64,000 nt of DNA. It comes from Bacteroides finegoldii DSM 17565 (lineage in GTDB: Bacteria; Bacteroidota; Bacteroidia; Bacteroidales; Bacteroidaceae). Below the pieces are notes generated by a model. That model saw only the letters and a program-made list of their open reading frames with translations, was not told the DNA's origin and searched no databases. The stretch lies in contig NZ_GG688323.1 of NCBI RefSeq assembly GCF_000156195.1, forward strand, positions 152,856 to 216,855, given 5' to 3'. Shown one piece after another: positions 35,702-44,077 of the stretch. How positions within the stretch are numbered: the first letter of the stretch is position 1; every line of letters starts with the position of its first letter. Both the position numbers and the translations under genes were made by a program.

Positions 35702-36949
35702 TTAATCCAACTTATGAATCACAAGTCCCGAACGGAGTTTGGGTTCAAACCAAGTGGTTTTCGGCGGCATGATATTACCAGTATCGGCAATGTCCATCAA
35801 CTGTTTCATGGATACGGGATAGAGAGCCAAAGCCACTTTCATTTCACCGCTATCCACACGCTTCTTGAGCTCTCCCAAACCACGGATACCCCCCACAAAG
35901 TCGATGCGTTTATCCGAGCGTAAATCCTTGATTCCCAAAATCTCATCTAAAATCAAATTGGAAGAGATAGTAACGTCCAGCACACCGATAGGATCATTGT
36001 CATTATATGTGCCTGCTTTAGCTGTCAAGCTGTACCATTTGCTATCCAGATAAAGAGAGAAATTATGCAAACCGGAAGGCTTGTAGATATCTGTCCCTTT
36101 TTCTTCTACGATAAAGTTTTTGCCTAACGCATCAAGGAATTGTCCGGGAGTCAACCCGTTAAGATCTTTCACTACACGATTGTAATCGATAATGGTCAGT
36201 TGGTTGGCAGGGAAACAGACAGCCATAAAGTAGTTGTACTCTTCGTTGCCACGATGGTTAGGATTCTGTTTCGCCTTTTCTGCACCGACCAATGCGGCGG
36301 CGGCAGAACGATGATGACCGTCGGCAATATAAAGAGCCGGCATTTTAGCAAATTCTTCGGTAATGAGGGCAATGTCTTCCTCCCGGTCAACAATCCAGAA
36401 AGTATGACCGAAGCCATCACCCGGAGCGATGAAGTCGTAGACAGGTTTTTCTGCCGTATACTTCTTGATGATTGCATCCAACTTGTCATCATCAGGATAA
36501 GCGAAGAAAACAGGCTCGATGTTGGCATTATTCACACGAACGTGCTTCATACGGTCTTCCTCTTTGTCACGGCGGGTAAGTTCATGCTTTTTAATCACCC
36601 CATTCATATAATCGGGAACGTATGCGCCGACTACCAATCCGTATTGGGTTTTCCCGTTCATGGTCTGGGCGTAAATATAATAGTTTTCCTTGCCATCCTG
36701 CACCAACCAGCCTTTATCCTGAAACAGTTGGAAATTTTCTGCAGCTTTGGCATACACACGCTCATCATGCTCGTCTGTACCTACCGGGAAATCAATCTCC
36801 GGTTTAATGATATGATAAAGAGACTTTTCGTTACCTTCCGCTTCTACGCGGGCCTCTTCGGAGTTCAATACGTCGTAAGGACGTGAAGCGACCTGCTCTA
36901 CCAGGTCTTGCGGAGGACGAATGCCCTTAAAAGGTTTAATTATTGCCAT
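35702..36949 (-). CDS. DUF1015 family protein linked to serine synthesis
   Basis: A 415-residue cytosolic protein of PF06245. It begins IIKPFKGIRPPQDLVEQVAS with RPYDVLNSEEARVEA, the family start, and contains LYIADGHHRSAAALVGAEKA, where the DGHHR motif recalls the ParB/sulfiredoxin fold that also includes the free-serine kinases SerK and SbnI. The C-terminal half has VGGIRGLGELKKRVDSGEMK and MPPKTTWFEPKLRSGLVIHK. It is the third gene after serC and serA in the same direction, separated from serA by a terminator-like hairpin. A role in serine metabolism is inferred from position and motif; no activity has been assigned here. Confidence 0.85.
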   Translation of the reverse strand: MAIIKPFKGIRPPQDLVEQVASRPYDVLNSEEARVEAEGNEKSLYHIIKPEIDFPVGTDEHDERVYAKAAENFQLFQDKGWLVQDGKENYYIYAQTMNGKTQYGLVVGAYVPDYMNGVIKKHELTRRDKEEDRMKHVRVNNANIEPVFFAYPDDDKLDAIIKKYTAEKPVYDFIAPGDGFGHTFWIVDREEDIALITEEFAKMPALYIADGHHRSAAAALVGAEKAKQNPNHRGNEEYNYFMAVCFPANQLTIIDYNRVVKDLNGLTPGQFLDALGKNFIVEEKGTDIYKPSGLHNFSLYLDSKWYSLTAKAGTYNDNDPIGVLDVTISSNLILDEILGIKDLRSDKRIDFVGGIRGLGELKKRVDSGEMKVALALYPVSMKQLMDIADTGNIMPPKTTWFEPKLRSGLVIHKLD

Positions 36950-36979
36950 GATATTAGTATTTTAGATGTAAAAAATAAA

Positions 36980-37008
36980 AGCCACAGACTTATTTAAAAT
37001 CTGTGGCT
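36980..37008 (-). terminator. Intrinsic terminator between serA and the DUF1015 gene
   Basis: AGCCACAGA (36980-36988) pairs with TCTGTGGCT (37000-37008). Read on the minus strand, the direction of serA, the hairpin is followed by TTTATTTTTT. It would reduce reading from serC-serA into the DUF1015 gene, whose own promoter is not evident. Confidence 0.7.
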
Positions 37009-37036
37009 CAAATATACTATTTATTTCTATGAAATA

Positions 37037-37957
37037 TTATTTATTCACACGGAATTTTTCGCAACCGTCCTTCAAGAAGCCTACAATCTGTTTAGCGGCA
37101 GCAATACCGGCATTGATATTGGCTTCGGCCGTCTGCGCTCCCATCTTCTTCGGAGTAGAGAAATAACGTCCGGCAAACTTCTCTGCAAATTCCGCATTAG
37201 CGGCAGGCATAATATCTGTGATATATTTGAAGTCGGCACGTTCCTCCATCAATTTAATCAGCTCAGCCTCATTGATAACTTCCTTACGGGCTGTATTGAC
37301 CAACATCGCACCTTTCGGCATGTCCTTCAACAGAGCATAATTGATAGAATTCTTCGTTTCGGCAGTTGCAGGGATATGCAATGACACTACTTGGCAAGTC
37401 TTATAGAGTTCTTCTGCAGAATCCAGCGCTTTCACACCGTCTTTCTCGATTACTTCTTTCGGGCAGAATGCATCGTAAGCATACACTTCCATTCCAAAAC
37501 CTTTGGCAATGCGGGCTACGTTACGGCCTACGTTTCCATAAGCGTGAATACCCAGTTTCTTACCCATCAATTCTGTACCGGAAGTACCGTTGTAGAAGTT
37601 GCGGACAGCATATACCATCATACCCAAAGCCAGTTCGGCAACAGCATTCGAGTTCTGTCCCGGAGTGTTCATCACACATACATTGTGGGCAGTGGCAGCG
37701 GCCAAATCCACGTTATCGTAGCCAGCACCGGCACGAACTACAATCTTCAGTTCTTTAGCGGCATCAAGCACTTCCGCGTCAATGATATCACTACGGATAA
37801 TAATGGCATTCGCATCTTTCACTGCATCCAGCAACTGGGCTTTATCTGTATATTTCTCAAGTAAAGCAAGCTCGTATCCGGCTGCTTCTATTTCTTTACG
37901 AATACCGTCTACTGCCACTTTAGCAAACGGTTTCTCAGTAGCTACAAGTACTTTCAT
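37037..37957 (-). CDS. serA: D-3-phosphoglycerate dehydrogenase (short form)
   Basis: Oxidises 3-phosphoglycerate with NAD as the first step of serine synthesis. The 306-residue protein has the NAD-binding glycine loop in KLGIHAYGNVGRNVARIAKG, the substrate Arg in VRAGAGYDNVDLAAATAHNV, and MPKGAMLVNTARKEVINEAE with the usual Arg and Glu. The catalytic His, in most relatives near the end of the second domain, is not in the usual GxHxGG context; the sequence there is STPKKMGAQTAEANINAG, in which a Lys or Met stands in its place. It has no ACT domain, so no serine feedback by that route. It follows serC in the same operon. Related 2-hydroxyacid dehydrogenases cannot be excluded, but the neighbour makes serA likely. 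Confidence 0.88.
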   Translation of the reverse strand: MKVLVATEKPFAKVAVDGIRKEIEAAGYELALLEKYTDKAQLLDAVKDANAIIIRSDIIDAEVLDAAKELKIVVRAGAGYDNVDLAAATAHNVCVMNTPGQNSNAVAELALGMMVYAVRNFYNGTSGTELMGKKLGIHAYGNVGRNVARIAKGFGMEVYAYDAFCPKEVIEKDGVKALDSAEELYKTCQVVSLHIPATAETKNSINYALLKDMPKGAMLVNTARKEVINEAELIKLMEERADFKYITDIMPAANAEFAEKFAGRYFSTPKKMGAQTAEANINAGIAAAKQIVGFLKDGCEKFRVNK

Positions 37958-37980
37958 ATTCTGATTCTATTTATAAAGGC

Positions 37981-38055
37981 TCACCACAGATTACGCAGAT
38001 TTCCACAGATTATAGAACCTTAGAAATCTGTGCCAATCCGTGTAATCTGTGGTGA
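37981..38055. repeat. Nested inverted repeat in the serC-serA spacer
   Basis: TCACCACAGATTAC (37981-37994) and GTAATCTGTGGTGA (38042-38055) are perfect 14-bp inverted repeats, with an inner CAGATTT/AAATCTG pair (37996-38002, 38024-38030). The motif ACAGATT also recurs as direct repeats. I recall similar ACCACAGATTACACAGATT elements as repeats in many Bacteroides intergenic regions. Confidence 0.7.
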
Positions 38056-38065
38056 AAATAATATA

Positions 38066-39133
38066 TTAATGAAGTTTCTCAAATTCCTGCATACAATCGA
38101 TCAATGCCTGCACGCTTTCTTTCGGCATAGCGTTATAGCAAGATGCTCGGAAACCACCTACCGAACGGTGTCCCTTGATACCTACCATACCTTTTTCAGT
38201 AGCAAACTTCAAGAAGTCGGCTTCGAGGTCTTTGTATTCGGGAGCCATTACGAAACAGATATTCATGCGTGAACGGTCTTCCTTAGCGGCAGTACCCACG
38301 AACATTTTGTTACGGTCGATTTCTGCATACAACATATCAGCTTTTTCGATAGCACGACGTTCCATTTCTTTCACACCACCCTGTGCTTTGATCCAGCGCA
38401 AAGTCAGCAATGCAGCGTAGATAGGCACAACAGGAGGAGTATTGAACATAGAACCGCCATCAATGTGAGTCTGATAATTCAACATTGTCGGGATGTAGCG
38501 GGAAACTTTTCCCACAGCGTCATTCTTCACAATTACGAATGTCACACCGGCAGGAGCCAGGTTCTTCTGTGCACCACCATAAATACAGATATATTTGGAA
38601 ACGTCGATCGGACGTGAGAAAATGTCAGAAGACATATCGGCAACCATAGGAACCGGAGAATCAAGATCTTTCTTTAATTCCGTACCGTAAATGGTGTTGT
38701 TAGTAGTAATGTGGAAATAATCTGCATCTGCCGGGATTGTATAGTCTTTGGGGATATAAGTATATGTAGCTTCAGCAGAGGAAGCAACTTCTACAACTTC
38801 ACCAAATCCTTTAGCTTCTTTCATCGCTTTTTTAGCCCATACACCTGTGTTCAGATAAGCAGCCTTTTTTTCCAGGAAGTTATAAGGAACCATGCAGAAC
38901 TCCATACTAGCACCTCCACCCAGGAACAGTACCGAATAGCCTTCGGGGATATTAAGTAATTCCTTGAATAATGCCTCTGCTTCGTCAACCACAGGTTGGA
39001 AGTCTTTGGCGCGGTGGCTGATTTCCATCAAAGAGAGACCAGAGCCGTTGAAATCTAAAATAGCCTTCGCTGTATCCTCTATCACCTCACGCGGAAGAAT
39101 GGAAGGTCCTGCATTGAAATTATGCTTTTTCAT
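38066..39133 (-). CDS. serC: Phosphoserine aminotransferase
   Basis: Makes O-phosphoserine from 3-phosphohydroxypyruvate and glutamate with PLP. The 355-residue protein starts [20 protein letters not shown], the SerC N-terminus. The PLP Lys is in [20 protein letters not shown], and [40 protein letters not shown] and [20 protein letters not shown] are family motifs. It is the first gene of serC-serA and has a promoter at 39186-39216. Length is normal. The next step, phosphoserine phosphatase, is not in the window. Confidence 0.97.
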   Translation of the reverse strand: MKKHNFNAGPSILPREVIEDTAKAILDFNGSGLSLMEISHRAKDFQPVVDEAEALFKELLNIPEGYSVLFLGGGASMEFCMVPYNFLEKKAAYLNTGVWAKKAMKEAKGFGEVVEVASSAEATYTYIPKDYTIPADADYFHITTNNTIYGTELKKDLDSPVPMVADMSSDIFSRPIDVSKYICIYGGAQKNLAPAGVTFVIVKNDAVGKVSRYIPTMLNYQTHIDGGSMFNTPPVVPIYAALLTLRWIKAQGGVKEMERRAIEKADMLYAEIDRNKMFVGTAAKEDRSRMNICFVMAPEYKDLEADFLKFATEKGMVGIKGHRSVGGFRASCYNAMPKESVQALIDCMQEFEKLH

Positions 39134-39185
39134 TTGAAGTTTGTTTTTGGTTTAACAATTTCGTTACTTTTGTCTTTTGACCTTG

Positions 39186-39216
39186 CGAATTTACGAATTT
39201 ATTTCCGCCGCACAAA
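39186..39216 (-). promoter_or_regulatory. Promoter of serC-serA
   Basis: On the minus strand TTTG (39213-39216), a 19-base spacer and TAAATTCG (39186-39193, one change from TAnnTTTG) make a good Bacteroides promoter. The leader to the serC ATG at 39133 would be about 45 nt. Confidence 0.6.
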
Positions 39217-39319
39217 TCTTTCCTTATAAAAATACTGTTTTAAAGCAGATTTTCCTTTCTTTTTATTGGTTTATACAGGATATATACACCATATTGTTAT
39301 CCGTAGATGTCAACCTATC

Positions 39320-40654
39320 CTACTTTGCCTCCTCAATAATGGTTTTCATACCTTTTATCTTCTCGCCTTGAATCAGATTCAGGAGTTGTTTGACCTTTGC
39401 ACGCCGGACAGCGACAAAAGCATAATGCTCTTTCACATCTATCGCTCCTACATCTTCACGAGTCAGATTACCTTTCTTATACAAGAATCCGGCAATGTCC
39501 ATTTTGCTTAGTTTTTCCTTCTTGCCCTTACCTATATATATAGTACTCCAAACAGATTTGGGCGGACGGGGTGGATTTTCAGGCAATGCGACGGTTTCCA
39601 TATCTTCCGGGATATAGGCAGGGAGTTTCTCCTCGGCATGAAGAATCAAATAAGAAGTTCCGGTAGCGTCCCAACGTGCCGTACGCCCGTTCCGATGCGT
39701 AAAGGCTTCCTCATTCACGGGCAAGTGATAGTGGATGATGTGCTCAATCTCCGGAATATCCAGTCCACGGGCAGCCAAGTCGGTAGATATCAACACGTGG
39801 CAACTGCCGTTACGGAACTTATATAATGCCCGCTCACGATCCGGCTGTTCCATACCGCCATGAAAACGTTCGGCAAACAGTTTCTTATCCGCCAGCAGTT
39901 TTTGCACACGATCCACCGCATCCCGATGATTGCAGAAAACAATGCTCGAACTGCTTCCCAATGTGCAAAGCAGATTGTATAAAGTATCAACTTTATCTTT
40001 TGCCGGAGAAAATACTTTCATCAATTTCAAACGGGACTCCTGTTCGTCGGCAGCATCCGGCAAGAAGTTCAGTCTGACTGTACGGTTCAGCCCTGTAAAT
40101 TCCGGGATCTCTTCTGCGTCGGTTGCAGAAAGCAACATCCGCTTTTTCAGTCCGGGCAGTTGCGTGATAATCTCTGCCATCTCATCATGGAAACCGAATT
40201 CTAATGATTTATCAAATTCATCGATGATCAAAGTTTCAATCGTTTCGGGATTGAAATTTCCTTTAGATAGATGGTCGGTAATACGTCCCGGAGTACCAAT
40301 AATAATAGCGGGATGATTGCCTGATATACTCTTCTTTTCTTCCGCGATAGGATGTCCGCCATAGCAACAACAGGTCTTCCAAGCAGTTCCCATTGCCTTA
40401 AATACACTATCAATTTGCAGAGCCAGCTCACGTGAAGGAACCAGAATCAAAACCTGTACATTGTCATTGCCAGGTTTCAGCGTGAGCAATAAAGGCAACA
40501 AATAGGCAAGTGTCTTTCCCGACCCGGTCGGCGACAACAAGATAACGTCTTTCCTTCCGGTAGCCTGTTCCAGTGACGCTTCCTGCATCGGATTCAACTC
40601 TTCAATCTTCAGGTTGTGAAGGGCTGACTGTATAATTTCATTTTTCTCTAACAT
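39320..40654 (-). CDS. DEAD-box RNA helicase, DbpA-like
   Basis: A 444-residue RNA helicase. The ATG at 40654 (MLEKNEIIQSALHNLKIEEL) is chosen; the longer reading from 40699 runs through the promoter. Motifs: Q motif LNPMQEASLEQA, I in LSPTGSGKTLAYLLPLL, Ia PSRELALQ, II as IIDEFDKSLEFGF (DEFD rather than DEAD), III LLSATDAEE, V STDLAARGLD and VI HRNGRTAR. The C-terminal part KLSKMDIAGFLYKKGNLTRE resembles the RNA-binding domain of DbpA, which acts on 23S rRNA. The DEFD box is a conservative change found in some relatives. Its -7 box ends five bases before the ATG. Confidence 0.92.
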   Translation of the reverse strand: MLEKNEIIQSALHNLKIEELNPMQEASLEQATGRKDVILLSPTGSGKTLAYLLPLLLTLKPGNDNVQVLILVPSRELALQIDSVFKAMGTAWKTCCCYGGHPIAEEKKSISGNHPAIIIGTPGRITDHLSKGNFNPETIETLIIDEFDKSLEFGFHDEMAEIITQLPGLKKRMLLSATDAEEIPEFTGLNRTVRLNFLPDAADEQESRLKLMKVFSPAKDKVDTLYNLLCTLGSSSSIVFCNHRDAVDRVQKLLADKKLFAERFHGGMEQPDRERALYKFRNGSCHVLISTDLAARGLDIPEIEHIIHYHLPVNEEAFTHRNGRTARWDATGTSYLILHAEEKLPAYIPEDMETVALPENPPRPPKSVWSTIYIGKGKKEKLSKMDIAGFLYKKGNLTREDVGAIDVKEHYAFVAVRRAKVKQLLNLIQGEKIKGMKTIIEEAK

Positions 40655-40659
40655 GGCGA

Positions 40660-40667
40660 CAAAGATA
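40660..40667 (-). promoter_or_regulatory. -7 box of the DEAD-box helicase gene
   Basis: TATCTTTG on the minus strand, a perfect TAnnTTTG, ends five bases before the ATG at 40654, so the mRNA may lack a leader. The nqr terminator hairpin starts ten bases upstream of it. Confidence 0.45.
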
Positions 40668-40676
40668 GCAAAAAGA

Positions 40677-40721
40677 AGCGGGAAATCTGAGAAGCACATC
40701 GGCTTTTTCAGATTTCCCGCT
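40677..40721 (-). terminator. Terminator of the nqr operon
   Basis: AGCGGGAAATCTGA (40677-40690) pairs with TCAGATTTCCCGCT (40708-40721), a perfect 14-bp stem. On the minus strand the sequence TCTTTTTGC follows. It lies 56 bases beyond the nqrF stop. Confidence 0.75.
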
Positions 40722-40776
40722 CTGTCTTATATTATCCGCCGATCGTCCTACCGACCGGTTTGACACTTCTCAGATA

Positions 40777-42051
40777 CTATCCTCCGAAGTTATCGAACAT
40801 CAAGTTCTGTGCCGGAACACCGAGATCGTCGAGCATTTTCTCAACGGCTTTCGACATCGGGCCAGGACCACACATATAGTATTCAATATCTTCAGGAGCT
40901 TCGTGATTCTTCAAGTAAGTTTCATAAATCACATTATGAACGAATCCCGGGGTATACTTCACACCTGCGGCGTCGGCAGCAGGATCCGGACGGTCAAGTG
41001 CCAGATGGAATGAGAAGTTCGGGAAATCCTTTTCGATTTGCAGGAAGTCTTCCAAGTAGAACACTTCGTTCAAGGCACGGGCACCATAGAAGTAAGACAT
41101 CTTGCGGTTGGTAGTATGCAACGTCTTCGTCAAGTGCATGATTTGCGCACGCAACGGAGCCATACCGGCACCACCACCGATCCACATCATTTCCTTGTCG
41201 GAATTGAAGATCGGGTGGAAGTCTCCGTAAGGACCACTCATGATTACCTTGTCACCCGGTTTCAGGGTAAAGATATAAGAAGAAGCGATACCCGGCATCA
41301 CATCCATAAATCCAGGTCCCTGATCTTTCGGTTTGAACGGAGGAGTAGCGATACGTACTGTCAACATGATACGGTCACCTTCGGCAGGATAGTTCGCCAT
41401 AGAATAGGCACGAATCGTCTCTTCGTCATTTCTACATTTCAATCCCATCAGGCCGAATTTCTCCCATGCAGGCAAGTATTCGTCACCGATCAGACTCTTA
41501 TCAATATCCTTGTCATAGTCCATTGAGAATTTAGGAATCTTGATCTGCGCGTAAGAACCCGGAATAAAGTCCATGTGTTCGCCCTTAGGCAAAGCAACGA
41601 TAAACTCTTTGATAAATGTAGCTACGTTCTTGTTGGAGATAACCTCGCACTCCCACTCTTTTACGCCAAGTATAGACTCATCAATCTTGATAGACATATC
41701 CCCTTTCACTTTCACCTGGCAGCCCAGACGCCAATGATCTTGTTGCTGTTTGCGGCTGAAATGAGGAATTTCCGAAGGAAGGATCTCTCCACCACCTTCG
41801 AGCACCTGGCATTTGCACTGTCCGCAAGACCCCTTACCACCACAAGCGGATGACAGGAATATACCATTCACAGACAGCGTATTCAGCAAAGTAGAGCCGG
41901 AAGCCACCTCCAGTTCCTTTTCGCCATTAATTGTCAGTTTCACGTCACCTGAAGGCACCAGGAAGTTCTTGGCAACCAACAGGATAACCACAAGCAAGAG
42001 AATAACCACAAGGAATACCCCAATGCTCGCTAATATTAAATTCATATCCAT
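40777..42051 (-). CDS. nqrF: Na+-translocating NADH:quinone reductase subunit F
   Basis: The NADH-oxidising subunit of the sodium pump. The 424-residue protein has one N-terminal membrane helix (LASIGVFLVVILLLVVILLV), a plant-ferredoxin-type 2Fe-2S site (SACGGKGSCGQCKCQVLEGG), the FAD motif TIRAYSMANYPAEGDR and the NADH site MWIGGGAGMAPLRAQIMHLT, ending in YYMCGPGPMSKAVEKMLDDL. It is the last gene of nqrABCDEF, 18 bases after nqrE, and is followed by a terminator. All cofactor residues appear present. Confidence 0.97.
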   Translation of the reverse strand: MDMNLILASIGVFLVVILLLVVILLVAKNFLVPSGDVKLTINGEKELEVASGSTLLNTLSVNGIFLSSACGGKGSCGQCKCQVLEGGGEILPSEIPHFSRKQQQDHWRLGCQVKVKGDMSIKIDESILGVKEWECEVISNKNVATFIKEFIVALPKGEHMDFIPGSYAQIKIPKFSMDYDKDIDKSLIGDEYLPAWEKFGLMGLKCRNDEETIRAYSMANYPAEGDRIMLTVRIATPPFKPKDQGPGFMDVMPGIASSYIFTLKPGDKVIMSGPYGDFHPIFNSDKEMMWIGGGAGMAPLRAQIMHLTKTLHTTNRKMSYFYGARALNEVFYLEDFLQIEKDFPNFSFHLALDRPDPAADAAGVKYTPGFVHNVIYETYLKNHEAPEDIEYYMCGPGPMSKAVEKMLDDLGVPAQNLMFDNFGG

Positions 42052-42069
42052 TGTCTTATTCCTTTCTTT

Positions 42070-42696
42070 TTAGATGTTCAAACCAGAGAAACACATAAAT
42101 GCGATTGCCATCAGACCTACTGTGATAAATGTGATACCCAAACCCTTCAACGGAGCAGGCACATCAGAGTAAGCCATCTTCTCACGGATAGCAGCCAGAC
42201 CAACGATAGCCAGCAACCAACCGATACCCGAACCCAGCGCGTATGAGATAGCATCCCAGATGTCACCGATATATTTCGGATCGCTCGGACCTAGGTTGAT
42301 ACGTTGTTGCATAAACAGAGAAGCACCCATGATAGCACAGTTAACGGCAATCAGCGGAAGGAAGATACCCAATGAAGCGTAGAGCGAAGGGCTGAAACGT
42401 TCCACCACCATCTCCACCAATTGCACGATACCGGCAATAACGGCAATGAAAAGAATAAAACTCAAGAAACTAAGGTCGACACCTTCGATAATAGCGTTGG
42501 CAGCCAGCACCTTAGTCTGCAACAGATAGTTGACCGGAAGCGTCACCAGCAACACGAAAGTCACGGCGATACCCAGTCCTACGGCAGTCTTCACATTCTT
42601 CGATACAGCCAGGTATGAACACATACCCAAGAAGAACGCGAATATCATGTTGTCCACAAAGATAGAGCGGACGAATAAGCTTAATAAATGTTCCAT
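42070..42696 (-). CDS. nqrE: Na+-translocating NADH:quinone reductase subunit E
   Basis: A 208-residue integral membrane subunit with six helices that, with NqrD, forms the inverted pair holding the membrane iron site between them. Its start is [20 protein letters not shown], with the conserved [14 protein letters not shown] Cys; [20 protein letters not shown] and [20 protein letters not shown] follow, the latter with the second conserved Cys. It lies 30 bases after nqrD. Length is normal. Confidence 0.96.
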   Translation of the reverse strand: MEHLLSLFVRSIFVDNMIFAFFLGMCSYLAVSKNVKTAVGLGIAVTFVLLVTLPVNYLLQTKVLAANAIIEGVDLSFLSFILFIAVIAGIVQLVEMVVERFSPSLYASLGIFLPLIAVNCAIMGASLFMQQRINLGPSDPKYIGDIWDAISYALGSGIGWLLAIVGLAAIREKMAYSDVPAPLKGLGITFITVGLMAIAFMCFSGLNI

Positions 42697-42726
42697 ATCT
42701 TTTAATTAAGAATTAAGAATGAAGAA

Positions 42727-43368
42727 TTAATTACTTTCTTCCTGCAGTTCTTTGTGACGTGAACGTTGGTACCAGATAATGCAAGCGACGATAATCAGCG
42801 CCATCGGAGGCATCAACATCAGACCGTTGTTCACGTATCCGATTTTCTGAATAGGCTCGTAGTTCAAGATGTTGAAACCGAGCAATGTTCCCGAACCCAG
42901 CAGTTCGCGGAAGAACGCAACGATAACAAGAATCTTGGCGTAACCCAATCCGTTACCTACACCATCCAGGAAAGATTCCCACGGGCCGTTCTGCATGGCA
43001 AATGCTTCCAGGCGTCCCATCAGGATACAGTTGGTAATGATCAGACCTACATATACAGAAAGCTGCACGCTTACATCGTATGCAAATGCTTTCAGAATCT
43101 CACTTACGATAGTCACCAACGCAGCTACCACAACCAACTGAACGATGATACGGATACGGTTAGGAATGGTTTTGCGCAACAATGAAATCACCACGTTAGA
43201 AAACGCCGTAATAACCGTAACCGAAAGTCCCATCACGATAGCAGGCTCCAGTTTTGCGGTAACGGCAAGTGCGGAACAGATACCGAGCACCTGTACGGTT
43301 ACCGGATTGTCTATTCCCAACGGAGCAGAGAATACTTCTTTATTCTTCTTCGAAAACAATTGTCCCAT
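42727..43368 (-). CDS. nqrD: Na+-translocating NADH:quinone reductase subunit D
   Basis: A 213-residue membrane subunit paired with NqrE. It starts MGQLFSKKNKEVFSAPLGID, then has VTVQVLGICSALAVTAKLEP with the conserved Cys, and VGLIITNCILMGRLEAFAMQ with the second. SFLDGVGNGLGYAKILVIVA is the typical later helix. Twenty-one bases separate it from nqrC. The related rnf subunits A and E are similar, but the gene order here is that of nqr. Confidence 0.96.
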   Translation of the reverse strand: MGQLFSKKNKEVFSAPLGIDNPVTVQVLGICSALAVTAKLEPAIVMGLSVTVITAFSNVVISLLRKTIPNRIRIIVQLVVVAALVTIVSEILKAFAYDVSVQLSVYVGLIITNCILMGRLEAFAMQNGPWESFLDGVGNGLGYAKILVIVAFFRELLGSGTLLGFNILNYEPIQKIGYVNNGLMLMPPMALIIVACIIWYQRSRHKELQEESN

Positions 43369-43389
43369 ATTCTATTTTTCTCCTCCTCA

Positions 43390-44070
43390 TTATTTAGTTA
43401 AAAATTTCACGTATTCTTTCAAACACTTTTTCAGCATAGTGTCCACGCCTACCGAAGTGATTGTACCACCGGAGATACCATCCACCTGATAATCAGCTTT
43501 CTCCACCTTACCATGTTTCACCACACTCAAGGCAACACTATCATTCGCCAATGTTTTCTTGCCCACAAATTCCTGTTGGAACCAGTCAGTTGCGATCTCA
43601 GCACCCAACCCCGGAGTTTCACTCGCATGAGAGAAATAAGTACCGTATACAGTATCTTTGTCCTCATTCAGTGCGACATATCCCCAGATAGCGCCCCAAA
43701 GACCTACACCGTAAACAGGAACTACGTATTTCGTCTGTCCGTCCACTTCGCAGACAAACACATGAAGACGTTTTTTCTCTTTCGCTTCTTTCTCATAGTT
43801 CGTAGCAAAGTCTCCTGTGTTTTCGGTCAACGTACCGTCAGCGTTCATCAGCATATCGCCTTTCACATATTTCTTATATTCAGCATCCGCATCCTCCACA
43901 TTCTTAATATTCAATGCGGCAAGAATCTGCTTCTTCGTATCCAACTGTACATTCTTGTCTTGCGTAGCTTTCAGTGAAGAGCTGACGAATGCCAGAAGGA
44001 ATGCAACGATAATAACCATTACCGAAGCATAAATGATAGTATAACTGTTACTATTTGTATTCATTTTCAT
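43390..44070 (-). CDS. nqrC: Na+-translocating NADH:quinone reductase subunit C
   Basis: The subunit carrying a covalently bound FMN on its periplasmic face. The ATG at 44070 (MKMNTNSNSYTIIYASVMVI) is chosen because it follows nqrB by seven bases; the earlier start at 44136 would overlap nqrB. A single N-terminal helix (ASVMVIIVAFLLAFVSSSL) anchors it. The flavinylation motif is DGISGGTITSVGVDTML, in which the Thr takes FMN. GVGLWGAIWGYVALNEDKDT and HASETPGLGAEIATDWFQQE are family motifs. 226 residues, slightly short but complete. The ApbE transferase that would add the FMN is not in the window. Confidence 0.95.
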   Translation of the reverse strand: MKMNTNSNSYTIIYASVMVIIVAFLLAFVSSSLKATQDKNVQLDTKKQILAALNIKNVEDADAEYKKYVKGDMLMNADGTLTENTGDFATNYEKEAKEKKRLHVFVCEVDGQTKYVVPVYGVGLWGAIWGYVALNEDKDTVYGTYFSHASETPGLGAEIATDWFQQEFVGKKTLANDSVALSVVKHGKVEKADYQVDGISGGTITSVGVDTMLKKCLKEYVKFLTK

Positions 44071-44077
44071 TCGGTAT

